Shown here: piece by piece, positions 12,937 through 24,336 of the stretch | Layout: every line of letters starts with the position of its first letter | Numbering within the stretch: the stretch's first letter is position 1 | Program-made: the position numbers and the translations under genes | Notes under the pieces: model-generated | What the model saw: only the letters and a program-made list of their open reading frames with translations | The model's database searches: none | Told to the model about the DNA's origin: nothing | NCBI GenBank assembly: GCA_947359465.1 | Contig: OX375878.1 | Coordinates: 81,571,627-81,635,626 of the forward strand | Reading direction: 5' to 3' | Length of the DNA stretch: 64,000 nt | DNA from: Metellina segmentata | Taxonomy: Eukaryota; Arthropoda; Arachnida; Araneae; Tetragnathidae

Positions 12937-13954
12937 ATAACCCATCAGAGGTTATGCCATATTTACAGTGGCCTATCTATTCCATTCATTCGATAGATTG
13001 TTCTGAAAAGGAAGAAAGAAAGCCTGCGTTTATTCAATATAAACTAGTTTTGTCGTTCATAACATCCCATCAGAGGTTCACCCATCAAAGGTAATGACAT
13101 ATTTACAGTGTCCTACCTATTCCATTCATTCGACAGATTGTTCTGAAAGAGAAGAAAGCAAGCCTGTTTTTATTCAATATAAACGAGTTTTGTCGTTCAT
13201 AACATCTCATCAGAGGTTATGCCATATTTACAGTGTCCTACCTATTCCATTCATTCGACAGATTGTTCTGAAAGAGAAGAAAGCAAGCCTGTTTTTATTC
13301 AATATAAACGAGTTTTGTCGTTCATAACATCTCATCAGAGGTTATGCCATATTTACAGTGTCCTACCTATTCCATTCATTCGACAGATTGTTCTGAAAGA
13401 GAAGAAAGCAAGCCTGTTTTTATTCAATATAAACGAGTTTTGTCGTTCATAACATCTCATCAGAGGTTATGCCATATTTACAGTGTCCTACCTATTCCAT
13501 TCATTCGACAGATTGTTCTGAAAGAGAAGAAAGCAAGCCTGTTTTTATTCAATATAAACGAGTTTTGTCGTTCATAACATCTCATCAGAGGCTATGCCAT
13601 ATTTACAGTGTCCTACCTATTCCATTCATTCGACAGATTGTTCTGAAAGAGAAGAAAGCAAGCCTGTTTTTATTCAATATAAACGAGTTTTGTCGTTCAT
13701 AACATCTCATCAGAGGCTATGCCATATTTACAGTGTCCTACCTATTCCATTCATTCGACAGATTGTTCTGAAAGAGAAGAAAGCAAGCCTGTTTTTATTC
13801 AATATAAACGAGTTTTGTCGTTCATAACATCTCATCAGAGGTTATGCCATATTTACAGTGTCCTACCTATTCCATTCATTCGATAGATAGTTCTGAAAAA
13901 GAAGAAAGAAAGCCTGCTTTTATTCAACTTAAACGAGTTTTGTGGCTCATAACA
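12937..13954. repeat. 125-bp satellite, about eight copies
   Basis: The unit contains CATCAGAGGTTATGCCATAT, CATTCATTCGACAGATTG and CAATATAAACGAGTTTTG. Copies begin near 12942, 13082, 13207, 13332, 13457, 13582, 13707 and 13832. The inner copies are almost identical. The first is set off by a 14-15 base insertion and several changes, and the last is also diverged (AGATAG for AGATTG, ACTTAAAC for ATATAAAC). The repeated 77-codon open frames are a by-product of the repeat: 125 is not divisible by three, so no continuous protein is encoded. Confidence 0.97.
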
Positions 13955-14009
13955 GAAAAAGCTTGATTCCATGTTATAAAGGCTGACAAAAAAATTCAAC
14001 ATATTTGAT

Positions 14010-14195
14010 GACATTTGACCCTTTGGTCTCCGGAACTTCAAAAAGCCATTCCTGAAGGAGCACCCACTCTTACATCTAACCGGGTCAATCACGTCCATCC
14101 ATGCTCTTACAAACTGGAATTCGATTCCGGAACCTACTGCCGCTACATACTGGGAGACAAACGTTATGACCACTGACCAGATAGACGTCTTCATA
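14010..14195 (-). repeat. Partial SINE, tRNA-like head, minus strand
   Basis: The order resembles the head of the other SINEs: CATCCATGCTCTTACAAAC, a GGAATTCGATTCC B-box-like part at about 14117, and TATGACCACTGACC at the A-box end. It is diverged and lacks clear ends. Confidence 0.45.
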
Positions 14196-15483
14196 ACCCT
14201 CAGTTTGTCTCATCAAGCAATGGGGTTGCTACAGCCTCGTAATACTAAAATAAAAGGCAGTTTACGCTGCCACCATCAAAATTACATTGTTTAAAGACGT
14301 TTTTGGAGACTGCTTCGTTGTTCCTTATTCTCAACAAACCAGCACTCTACCATCTGATTACGAAACGAAATTCAATAGCATGTAATTCTAGCGTCTATCA
14401 TCATTCGAATAAAGAACTCTCGACATCGTTATAAAACGCTCTTTTGGTCATAGAAAATGACTAAATATAAAAGAGCTTTGTTTCAATGCATATATGCATT
14501 TCAAATACAGACGTTTATTTCACATAACTGAATAATTGGTACTCTAATTGCATTCAAAATGAGATAATCTTTAAAGAGCGTATCGTTTTTACGATGATGA
14601 TACAACTTCCTGGTACTCCCTAAAAATAGTTTATTATAATTTAGAAATACGTTCAATAAATGGTGCTTTCGCGTTGTATTTTAGTAAACTTCTTGTCTTC
14701 CAGCGTACTTTACAGCTACAAATAGTCTATATAGGTTTATCACTTGGGTACCGTGGTACCGAGCACTACGAGGAGTCATGAAAATGTGAAATGTGTTTAG
14801 AATGTAAAGTCTAAACGCTTTTTGAATTTGGGTTCTTGGTAATAAAATTTTATTAAACTTATAATAGAATGTAAAGTAGGAAAATAAAACAAATGTTACT
14901 CGTACGTTGAACAGTGGTACTTGGAGTAAACATATTAAATTCAATGGGAGACCCATCGTGATTTGTATATAGTGTCCGTTATCTGAACTGCCACTGCGGA
15001 CCGCTATCTGACCGACTAAAGACAGTAGATTCGGGAGTCATTTCATATATAATGGGTCAAACTAAAGAAGAAGGCTATATCGCATCTTCTCAATAATGTT
15101 CTTGTTGAAACGAAAGCTCTTGACAGAAACGCAAAATCCTTACCGAGAGTCTGATTTACATATTTGGCTAACAGCCAATATTTATTCAGCCCATTTTTCG
15201 GTATTTACATATTCTATTTGAAGATTCCAGCACTCAATTAAATCCACGCGTGTGTTTTTTGTGTGGTCTTGAATTTGCATTTGGCCATTAACCTTGGGGG
15301 GTTGGTGGGAGCGTATTGCTTTATTTTTCTCTTCGAGATTTTATAAGCAAACTACGCACTCACAGGAAAAGCAACATCAACAAAAGACGAGTGAAAGCAA
15401 TGAAATTCATATCAGCGATGAACACGTTGCACGGAGTATAATTCATTGGTTACAGAACTGTAAATAAAAGGAGTGATAATATC
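14196..15483. other. Intergenic stretch
   Basis: A minus-strand frame of 91 codons (14956-14681) is hydrophobic at its start, but I recognise nothing in it and see no splice or promoter support. No repeats stand out. Confidence 0.4.
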
Positions 15484-15720
15484 AGTTATATGTGTGGTCA
15501 CCTTTAGCAGCTGTAATTGCTTGCACACGGCGTGACATTGGCCGATATAGATTGTGGATTGCAATGTGTGAATCACCAATTCACCAGATTTAACGCATAC
15601 ACAGTTCGTAAGTTATGACTGTGATGACCATATGGATAAAGTTTCCACCAATTATATACCACACGTATTCGATGGAGGCAAATCGGGTGACCGAGCAATT
15701 TGAATCAGAAGTGGTATTTG
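15484..15720 (-). pseudogene. Tc1-like transposase C-terminal remnant
   Basis: On the minus strand one frame gives ARSPDLPPSNTCG (about 15690-15650). This matches the WPARSPDLNPIEHVW signature that carries the last catalytic acidic residue of Tc1-type DD34E transposases. A shifted frame at 15570-15490 gives MSRRVQAITAAKGDHTYN followed by a stop, which is the usual Tc1 C-terminal end. The Glu of the signature is replaced (NTC for IEH), and frameshifts and stops separate the blocks. The upstream frame at 15921-15739 may be a further eroded part. This is a dead fragment, and no inverted repeats were found. Confidence 0.7.
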
Positions 15721-16021
15721 ATACTCACTTAATAAATGTTAGATTATTCGGGTGAAATGTAGACTAACGTTTTTACCATTGAAATATAGCTCTATGTAGG
15801 GTCTGTATGACGGATATGATTTACAACACCAAGAATTATGGGATCTACGGCTGATTGTATACAAGCTTTTTATCCGTATCGAGAGAGAGCATAAATGAAA
15901 TGAAGTAGAATTTAAAACCATTATACCATTAACATTAACGCTCCATTAACACCTTTAAACCATTTAGACTTTGGTCACAATACCGCACTTCAATGTCCTC
16001 TTCAATTTTCCATTAAACAAT

Positions 16022-16195
16022 GCGCGAGTTTGAATCGAACCAAAGACCGCCGTATACAAATGGGGCTGGTACACGTTAAATGTGCCGTGACATCACAAGT
16101 CATCCCGTTGATATGATGTGGAAGTTTGGAGAGTGGGGTGCCATCGAAGGTGTGCCCTCGTCATCTGACTGAGTTTCAAAAATATTTTTAAAGCA
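16022..16195 (+). repeat. Partial family-A SINE, plus strand
   Basis: A B-box-like GCGAGTTTGAATCGAACC is followed by the family body (GGGGCTGGTACACGTTAAAT, GGAGAGTGGGGTGCC). The 3' part is missing. Confidence 0.65.
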
Positions 16196-16279
16196 CATGG
16201 AGGGTTAAACCAAAGCTCAAACAAATTAACCTTTACAGCACAAGATCTTATGAATCTTTCTTTATAACTTATTTAGGCA

Positions 16280-16572
16280 GTTAATTAAGTCGAGCCTTAG
16301 CTACGGACTATTGGCGATGGTCTGAGATCAATCGAGAATAAAAAGATACAAGGATAACGCCTAATTTTGAATCCCTGTCAGATGATGAGGTCAACGAATT
16401 ATATGGCAGCCTACTCTCCAAAGTTCCAAGGGAGCCAACATGTAGAAATTTGAGACCACCACAAATTTAACGTGCATCTTTATGTGCACTAAATTTGTTC
16501 GCTGGACCGAATTTCAAAATCATAACCATTCGGTTTCTAATCGGTTGCTTTTCCACATGGGCTTCCATCGTC
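16280..16572 (-). repeat. Family-A SINE, minus strand
   Basis: The reverse complement carries the family-A body and a decayed tRNA-like head near 16500-16560. It faces the plus-strand partial copy at 16022-16195, so transcripts through both could pair. Confidence 0.65.
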
Positions 16573-18744
16573 CCATCTTTATAAGAACAATGTAATTTCA
16601 TAAGTGAATATCACATTTTCTTTTAAAATCTAAGCCAACTACACAAAAAACTACAAATTACTTCTTTACCACTGCAACTTCAAATTACTTTTACCACTTT
16701 ACAGCCAGAAAAAAATTGCGTTGTTTATCTCACTTGGCGCAGATAAATTATACCAAGTCTATTAGCTCGTGAATTTTAAGGCCATCAAGAACCAACCGAA
16801 GAAAAGAAGAAACTTGTATCCCTTCTATATAGATATATTTGAACTCTGTTTTAAAGAGTGAATGCCCGTGTTTTGCGGATGGTACTTTCACCCAGTAAAT
16901 AGAGCTATTACATTTCAAACTTTCCACAGGATCCTAGAAGATGTACTGCGTCAATATCTCCAGGCAGGGGAACCAAAATTACTCCCATTTATTAGGCAAC
17001 GGCCAAAATTCAAGGAGAGGAAAATAGCGAATTTCTCAAATAAATGACCACCGCGGAACAACTACAGACGATCGCACAGTGAGCCACTCTTTCTAAACAT
17101 CATCAATATTGCGAGAAAACATTTTAAATTTCGCTTCCGCATTGTGGTAACAAAGCGAAAGACGTGCAACAAATGGTTCGTTTCACTGGAGAAAGATATG
17201 CAGAGCCCTGGGATATAGCCATGGGTGCCCACTCAGTGATTAAAGTTACGGTTGTTCTGAAGTTAATAGGATTTTAAGATGGATAGGCCGCTCATTTTGC
17301 TGAGGTTCTGTTTCTGATGAGGTTTTTTTTTTATCTCCGACTTGGCTCTTTGCGTCTGGAAGACATTGTAATAACCCTGCGTATAAATAAATTTTCGAAT
17401 TTACATAAATTCACACATTGGGTGGAGCGGAAATGGTTCGTAATTCCGGTTGCAGTTTTTTTATGATTTCGGTACGAGGCTTCAGAATTATTTGCCGTAT
17501 GGGAACTTTCAGGTGTGTGTGCCTTGTTTGTTTTGGTTTGTTATTTTCAATAAGCGAAAACCGAATAAAAAGTAAAGGAAATCTACGGGATTTTTTTGCA
17601 AACTATAATCTATTTTAAAGTACCGCCATCGTTTCCAAAGTAAGCAATAGATCTCTTAAGCCCGCATTAGTAATAAACAGTCTGAAATAAATACACTTTA
17701 CCACTATTCCATAATATTTTCCCATTTAAGGAATATTTTAATGAGCTTGTATGGTAAACAAATATAATCCAAAAACCTAGCGAAGCAAAAATGCTACATA
17801 TATAATATCGGGTTTCAGCAAAAACAAGATACCTCCATTTTTTTTTATCGAGAACATTAACTTTTATTTCCCAAATTATGTTTTTTCAATGTTCTTTACG
17901 TTATATTTTGCTCAGTAAAATGTTTTTATCAACACAAGTTTTATTTACCAACTTGATTTACTATGCAATTTTAAAACTTAAAATGCTGATTACTTAAAAC
18001 TACATTTTGAGTTACCTTGTTTTAGCAGTAGAACGACGAATTATATGTGTATTGTATTTTATTCTCAATATGCCTAATTGGATTATACTCAAGAGATGAT
18101 AATTTTGAAATGAAATGAGGAACAGCATTTATCAAAGGAAATGTGATTAAATGAGTTGGACACGGAATATTCTCATTACCTATATATTTTCTCACTAGCG
18201 TACGTGGTAAAAAAATCGACGCTATTTGTTTATTGCCGAATGGCAGCAACGTTTATAAAAATATAAAATCGGCCATTACGGGATTCATTTTTTTCTGCTG
18301 TGTTTTTTTAATCCTTCATTTAAACTATGGAAATGCATAACGTTGCTGAAACTACATGTAAGAATTCACCACTCTAACAACATTCTTCAGCTGTCTGATT
18401 ACCAACAGCAATGATAAATTTTGAAGATAGAAATCAGCGCAAAAGAGAAAATATGAGCGAGAATAGGTAGTGTAAAATTGCCGGATTACCTTTAGAAAAG
18501 GGAATGAAATGAAAGTAGATATTCAGAATAAAATTGTTGTAACATGACTGAAGGGTGCTTGTATTGGAAATAATAATTAATACCAGTACAATTAAACAAA
18601 ATGCTTTAAATTTTTTTGTATGAATTTATTTCATTTAGAGGTTAAGAAATATATTCACGTGAATATGGATGCTATATTCATCATGTAATAAAACACGTTA
18701 AGTGATCCGTAGATTTTCCCATTACGATTAAAATGTTTGATATT
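16573..18744. other. Intergenic stretch, nothing assignable
   Basis: Small frames at 16862-17047 (+), 17418-17618 (+) and 18249-18022 (-) show no known domain. The DNA is AT-rich and looks unique within the window. Confidence 0.45.
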
Positions 18745-18925
18745 TTTACTCTCCAAGTGGTTTCGACGAAATATCTCGTCTATCCAGATCTGACCAATTT
18801 TGAAAATGGGGATATACCTAGTCATCAAGAGAATGCCGAATGTTTGATGATGACGAGATCAAGGTCTGGTCAGTTTTGCTAATGATGGGATACCTCATCC
18901 AGACATCCACCAGGATGGTTAAAAC
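18745..18925 (+). repeat. Short foldback-type repeat
   Basis: It contains inverted parts (ATATCTCGTC and GACGAGATCA; CTGACCA and TGGTCAG). It recurs in opposite orientation at 60955-61085, where AGCAAAACTGACCAGATCTT and CAAGATATCTTGTCGAA appear. The two copies suggest a small non-autonomous element. No target duplication is evident. Confidence 0.55.
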
Positions 18926-19462
18926 TTTTATGGCTGATTTCTTTCATCAGAAAATTTATTGTTCGCATTTCAAATACAGGTAACTTCCTTTGTTCTCCTA
19001 ATTAGCTAACATTTAGTATGTAGCTAGTTTGTATAAACTATTATTATCTCGTACAAATGTACATAAAGTCAGCTGTTAAAAAAAGAAAAATAGTTTTGTT
19101 TGAGCACTCCTACTATTTTCTACATTATTTTTTGAAAAAAGACGTTTGGTTGAGAGGTCAAATGTATTTCCGACGATCTATCATTTTGGCATATGCTGGC
19201 CAACCTGAAACCTTTCGCTCCTTGATCCCGATCTGATCACCTGTAAATCACTTATTCACTTGACACCGTCGTAACGAAGTTTAAAATTTGGCTTTTGTTT
19301 CAAAGCCTTTAAAAATATTCGCTGCCAGCAATCCAAACTATATGTCCATCTTTAAATCTCCAGCTACATTCTTCAGACTCCTCATCATGTTTAGAAATGC
19401 GGGCATGGTAAAATTACAGCTATAATTTTTCCTTCCAAAGCAACCAATTTCCCTTCTTTGTG
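18926..19462. other. Intergenic stretch, nothing recognised
   Basis: No supported feature. Confidence 0.45.
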
Positions 19463-19651
19463 ATGGGTCGCTGTGTCTAAGTGGATTTGTGCTCTGCGAT
19501 AGCATCCTGCGAGTTGTAGGTTCAATTTACCCCTTGTTTGTGTATCTTTCTTCTGTGTATGTAAGACTCCTTGCGTCGGTCCATTTAATAGAAAATATTT
19601 GGCACAGCTTTTCCAAACATGCCCAAGAGCCATAAAAACAACCCAAACCAA
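19463..19651 (+). repeat. tRNA-derived SINE, family B, plus strand
   Basis: The head GCTGTGTCTAAGTGG, the B-box-like GTTGTAGGTTCAATTTA, the segment TTCTGTGTATGTAAGACTCC and the end CATAAAAACAACCCAAACC are the reverse complement of the minus-strand copies at 4199-4413 and 27841-28070. This is the only plus-strand copy seen. Confidence 0.6.
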
Positions 19652-20029
19652 ATGTTAATGAAATTGCAAAAAATATAATTACTCTGCTTTTGATTGAAAT
19701 TACTGCTTTATTATTACTTCTGAAAATATGATTCGACTCTATCCTCATGTAGTGCTTTACTAAGGCCTGCACGTTGTTTTCTTAGTAGTAATATCTACAA
19801 TTTTATTGAGAGTGGATTTGTCTGTTTGCAATGAGACATTCTTTGCAAAGGCCCCAAATCCTATGTACCCAAACTCAATGGTTCCCTTATGTGTGTGATT
19901 GGAGGTCTATTTACCCAATAACTGGAGGCATAAGTACTGTAAATGCGTACGCAGGTACTATTGGTAGCCCAATATACAATACATCCATGACAAGGGAACA
20001 GGTATAACCGCTAAATAACACTTCAGGTC

Positions 20030-20530
20030 TCATAAGGAGCCAAAATAAAAAACGTCTTCAATATGATTTCAAAGAATTAAGCAAGTAAAAGCTACATTTA
20101 AGCACCCTTTAGAAAGTTCCCCCACTTGAAACACTCGAGATGGCGTCAGTGTCTTAGTACATGTCAAATCACACACATCCTCAATTTTATTTTAAATCAA
20201 AGTGAAAGCGATACTAATACACCCTCTTCAAAACTGCCTATTATTAGAAAGTACGAGCCTACTTCAAAGATATGCGTCATTGTCTCGCCATATCTCGAAA
20301 TTATATCTTCGATCGGATTTAAAAGAAAGATAAAATTGAAAGCGATACTAATACATCCACTCTCTCGAAAACTCCTTGTTATTGGAAAGCAAGGTACTAA
20401 CGCTCAAGATGGCGTGGTTGTCTCAACACAACCCAAAATCATTAATCTGATTTCAAAGAACAAGCAAAGTGAAAGCGATACTAATGCACCGATCCTCTTC
20501 AAAACTCCCTGTTATTGGAAAGTAAGGGAA
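20030..20530. repeat. Tandem repeat of about 133 bp, about four copies
   Basis: GAAAGCGATACTAAT occurs at about 20203, 20337 and 20470, with an eroded version near 20086. The linked segments TCTTCAAAACTCCCTGTTAT and CAAGATGGCGTGGTTGTCTC recur with the same period. The 140-codon plus-strand frame (20126-20548) simply reads through the repeat and is not supported as a gene. Confidence 0.8.
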
Positions 20531-20742
20531 CCGACCAGCTGGCCATAATTGTAAAATTGAAATGTCCAGCGACGTCGTCGATCACGCCAGCCAATACCAC
20601 CATCCGAAGGCCATCGGCCACTCAAACGTGCACGTGCGGAACTAATCGAGAACTGTCCTGTCCCGACGATCATTAATAATAACAGAATGATCGTCTTGGA
20701 GCTTCCCCGTATGCACAATGTCCATTGGAAGGATATTAGCAT
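20512..20742 (-). CDS. Possible first coding exon with signal-peptide-like leader
   Basis: A 76-codon minus-strand frame starts at the ATG at 20742. An in-frame stop lies 15 bases upstream of that ATG, so the start is well defined. The N-terminus has a polar, lightly basic start ending in RGSSK, then the hydrophobic stretch TIILLLLMIVGTG, and then small residues ISSA before RARLSG. This is the layout of a secretion signal with cleavage near residues 35-38. The following part is Arg- and Trp-rich (WRDRRRRW). The DNA here and to about 20960 is richer in GC than its surroundings, as for an exon or promoter region. Nothing downstream on the minus strand could be linked to it: the 133-bp repeat follows at once. 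No family is recognised. It may be the first exon of a gene running to the left, or chance. Confidence 0.3.
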   Translation of the reverse strand: MLISFQWTLCIRGSSKTIILLLLMIVGTGQFSISSARARLSGRWPSDGGIGWRDRRRRWTFQFYNYGQLVGSLTFQ

Positions 20743-21328
20743 GCCGATGTCCTGTGATCAACTCTAATGACTAAATATTAACCAATTACGCTGCATCATC
20801 GACTGAAAGGCATCGTCCACTCAATGAACGACGCACAACGGGAAGCTCGGTATTTCATAATCTTCGGCTGTAATTCAACGGAGCTGAAAGCTACGGAATG
20901 CTGAAAGGAAGTTCGGCTGTACAATCCATGGAATAAGCAGAAGGGAACCTTGTTTCAGAGTTTCGTACATAAAAGCTGAATGCGAGGATTTGTTGTGTGC
21001 GTTTGTGTTATTCACTGAAACAGGCGATAATTTGAATCCATTCCGGCGGTTCATTAGAACTAATGATTGTCTGATGGCATAACCGCTTGTGAATAGGTCT
21101 GTAACAGTGATGTACTTTTAAGGGCTCTGGTTCTTAATAATACGATTTGTCTTATTATCAGACACAAAAGGACCACTATTTAAATAAGTCAGTACGCAAG
21201 ACAATGAAACTAACTGAAATTAATTTCGAATAATCAAGTGAAGCATTTACATAAAGCTTATACATTACAGTAGTGAATTCAACTGTAAGTTAAGACTGAC
21301 AATGTGTACTGTTTAGCAAGATATACGT
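20743..21328. other. Intergenic stretch upstream of the possible exon
   Basis: If the frame at 20512-20742 is real, this is its 5' flank. An initiator-like TCAGT occurs on the minus strand near 21017, but no TATA element is placed convincingly. Nothing else is seen. Confidence 0.3.
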
Positions 21329-23168
21329 ACTGAGTAAACTCTATCCATCCTTCATTACATTTGAGAGGGATGTATTGTGTATGGAATACTTGTTTGAAAT
21401 GCATATAATATCTCAAACATTTCATGAGATTCGTAATACTCAAGTTTCACCAACCTTGATTATTGGTTGGTTAGGTTTTTATGACGCAAGGATCATGTTT
21501 GCCAATGCTGCACCAGACTAGGGATGTGACATCGACAACAAAACATCGATGTTCAAAATTAAAACATCGATGTTGATAATAGATCGCCACGCACTGAGTA
21601 AACCCTATCCACACTTCATTACATTTGAGAGGGACGTATTGGATATGGAATACTTGTTTAAAATGCATATGATATCTGGAACATTTCATGAGATTCGTAA
21701 TACTCAAGTTTCACCCACCTTGACTATTGGTTGGTTAGGTTTTTATGACGCAAGGATCATGTTTGCCAATGCTGCACCAGAATAGGGATGTGACATCGGC
21801 AACAAAACATCGATGTTCAAAATTAAAACATCGATGTTGATAATAGATCGCCACGCACTGAGTAAACCCTATCCACACTTCATTACATTTGAGAGGGACG
21901 TATTGGATATGGAATACTTGTTTAAAATGCATATGATATCTGAAACATTTCATGAGATTCGTAATACTCAAGTTTCACCCACCTTGACTATTGGTTGGTT
22001 AGGTTTTTATGACGCAAGGATCATGTTTGCCAATGCTGCACCAGAATAGGGATGTGACATCGGCAACAAAACATCGATGTTCAAAATTAAAACATCGATG
22101 TTGATAATAGATCGCCACGCACTGAGTAAACCCTATCCACACTTCATTACATTTGAGAGGGACGTATTGGATATGGAATACTTGTTTAAAATGCATATGA
22201 TATCTGGAACATTTCATGAGATTCGTAATACTCAAGTTTCACCCACCTTGACTATTGGTTGGTTAGGTTTTTATGACGCAAGGATCATGTTTGCCAATGC
22301 TGCACCAGACTAGGGATGTGACATCGACAACAAAACATCGATGTTCAAAATTAAAACATCGATGTTGATAATAGATCGCCACGCACTGAGTAAACCCTAT
22401 CCACACTTCATTACATTTGAGAGGGACGTATTGGATATGGAATACTTGTTTAAAATGCATATGATATCTGGAACATTTCATGAGATTCGTAATACTCAAG
22501 TTTCACCCACCTTGACTATTGGTTGGTTAGGTTTTTATGACGCAAGGATCATGTTTGCCAATGCTGCACCAGAATAGGGATGTGACATCGGCAACAAAAC
22601 ATCGATGTTCAAAATTAAAACATCGATGTTGATAATAGATCGCCACGCACTGAGTAAACCCTATCCACACTTCATTACATTTGAGAGGGACGTATTGGAT
22701 ATGGAATACTTGTTTAAAATGCATATGATATCTGAAACATTTCATGAGATTCGTAATACTCAAGTTTCACCCACCTTGACTATTGGTTGGTTAGGTTTTT
22801 ATGACGCAAGGATCATGTTTGCCAATGCTGCACCAGAATAGGGATGTGACATCGGCAACAAAACATCGATGTTCAAAATTAAAACATCGATGTTGATAAT
22901 AGATCGCCACGCACTGAGTAAACCCTATCCACACTTCATTACATTTGAGAGGGACGTATTGGATATGGAATACTTGTTTGAAATGCATATGATATCTGGA
23001 ACATTTCATGAGATTCGTAATAGTCAAGGTTCACCAACCTTGACTATTGGTTGGTTAGGTTTCTATGATGCAAGGACCATGTTTGACAACGCTGCACCAG
23101 ACTAGGGATGTGACATCGACAACAAAACATCGATGTTCAAAATTAAAATATCGATGATAATAGATCGC
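21329..23168. repeat. 264-bp satellite, seven units, with 792-bp higher-order period
   Basis: Units start at 21329, 21593, 21857, 22121, 22385, 22649 and 22913. Each holds about 140 bases of unplaced DNA (ACTGAGTAAACC to TTGACTATTGG), about 56 bases of a family-B SINE end, the target CACCAGAC (or CACCAGAA), and then the first 66 or so bases of a hAT element (TAGGGATGTGACATCG) ending at AGATCGC. Variant sites recur every third unit: GACTAG/GAATAG/GAATAG before the hAT end, and GGAAC/GAAAC/GGAAC in the body. So a three-unit block of 792 bases was itself duplicated. Because 264 is 88 codons, open frames of 78 codons appear on both strands in each unit. They contain transposon and SINE sequence and are not supported as genes. 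Confidence 0.97.
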
Positions 23169-24044
23169 AGAAAAACCATCGATGTTTTAAAACATCAGTG
23201 CATTTAAACTTTTCTTCCCCATTTCCTAAAACTGGTTTAGTAACCTGCAACCTCTCCGGGAGATTTAATTTGTCATTTGCTGTGTTTATTAATTTATAAG
23301 TAAGATTTTTTTAACTATCTAAACAGAGTCAAAAAATTAGTAATAACAATTAACAAGTCTTTTTTTTTAATTGAATAACATAAAATAAAGTAATATTTAC
23401 AACAATTTGACATAGGTACTACTAACTATAAATATAATTAGGTAGGTACATAACAATAATTATTGTTAGTTATTATTAATTATTTATCAACTTATGAAGG
23501 GAGGAGCATAACAAAATTATTTTTCATTTAATGTAAATAAAAAATATTGAGGCCTATAATTATTATCTGCCCCATTATTTGGTATTTACAGTTTGTAAAA
23601 AAAGAAGTTTGTTAACCTTCTCTACTTTAGTCCGATTTCTTTTTTCACTAACTATCCCACTAGTTAGGAAACATTCTCTTTCTGGTGGGACGGATGTCTC
23701 CATCACTGACAAATACTTACTTGAACGGTTATTTTTCTTAATTTTTACTATGTTACTTTTTTTCATTCAAAAATAAAACATCGATAACGTAAAAACATCG
23801 GCTCCAATAAATCAATGGTAAATAAATCGATGTTTTTATAAAACATCGACATCGATATCGCATCCCTACACCAGACACGAGACACCAAATACCAAGTAAT
23901 GGACGTACACACAAAGAGAGTTCTAATGATTCAGAATAAAGAATACCAACCAAGGAGGAATCGAACCCAACAGAACCCAACCTGTGCTGTCAACAACTCG
24001 TACGTTTTCAGCACAGTAGACATAACCACTGAGCCACGGTAGCC
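23047..24044 (-). repeat. Family-B SINE split by a hAT insertion
   Basis: The SINE 3' part (TTGGTTGGTTAGG to CACCAGAC, 23047-23102) and its 5' part (23877-24044, with GTAATGGACGTACACAC and the head complement ACCACTGAGCCACGGTAGCCC) are separated by the hAT element at 23103-23868. Joined across the element, the order matches the copies at 4199-4413 and 27841-28070. Confidence 0.75.
23103..23868. mobile_element. Non-autonomous hAT element with 8-bp target duplication
   Basis: The left end is TAGGGATGTGACATCGA. The right end is the complement of TAGGGATGCGATATCGA. The 8 bases CACCAGAC stand at 23095-23102 and at 23869-23876. TAGGG fits the hAT terminal consensus (YARNG), and 8-bp duplications are the hallmark of the superfamily. 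Near both ends the palindrome AACATCGATGTT and variants recur, as subterminal repeats often do in hAT elements. The 766-base interior is AT-rich, and its frames (for example 23579-23776 +) show no transposase, so it must have moved with help in trans. Confidence 0.93.
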
Positions 24045-24336
24045 CTTCTAATAGGATCAGGAAGAATCCTACATGAAAAATGTAGACGTTCTTGCTCGTT
24101 ATTGTCGAGAATAAAATCTTCAAATATAGACTGAATCCATGCGTTGAAGAATCGTAACAACTGTCAAGATTATCATTATCGTATAGAAGACTTTCTGGCC
24201 TCCTATATCCTCTGCCACTTTCATGAGGTCATAGAGCCTTCAGGAAAAATCTCATCTGTCCCGTAGTATCACTCTCTTTGCTCGGCACTTATGAACGACG
24301 ATACTGAGTGTTTTGACTTTTCTTTCATCTTACAGC

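Noticed and set aside
13094..13827. Five identical 77-codon frames suggesting a repeated gene
   Set aside because: They are the same 125-bp satellite read in successive frames. 125 is not a multiple of three, so no continuous protein exists.
20126..20548. A 140-codon plus-strand gene
   Set aside because: It reads through three copies of a 133-bp tandem repeat.
21471..23105. Repeated 78-codon frames on both strands suggesting a gene family
   Set aside because: The 264-bp period is a multiple of three and each frame crosses SINE and hAT end sequence. Frames on both strands in the same DNA reflect lack of stops in the unit, not coding.
21329..23168. A CRISPR array
   Set aside because: Units are 264 bp without separate spacers, the context is eukaryotic, and no cas genes are present.
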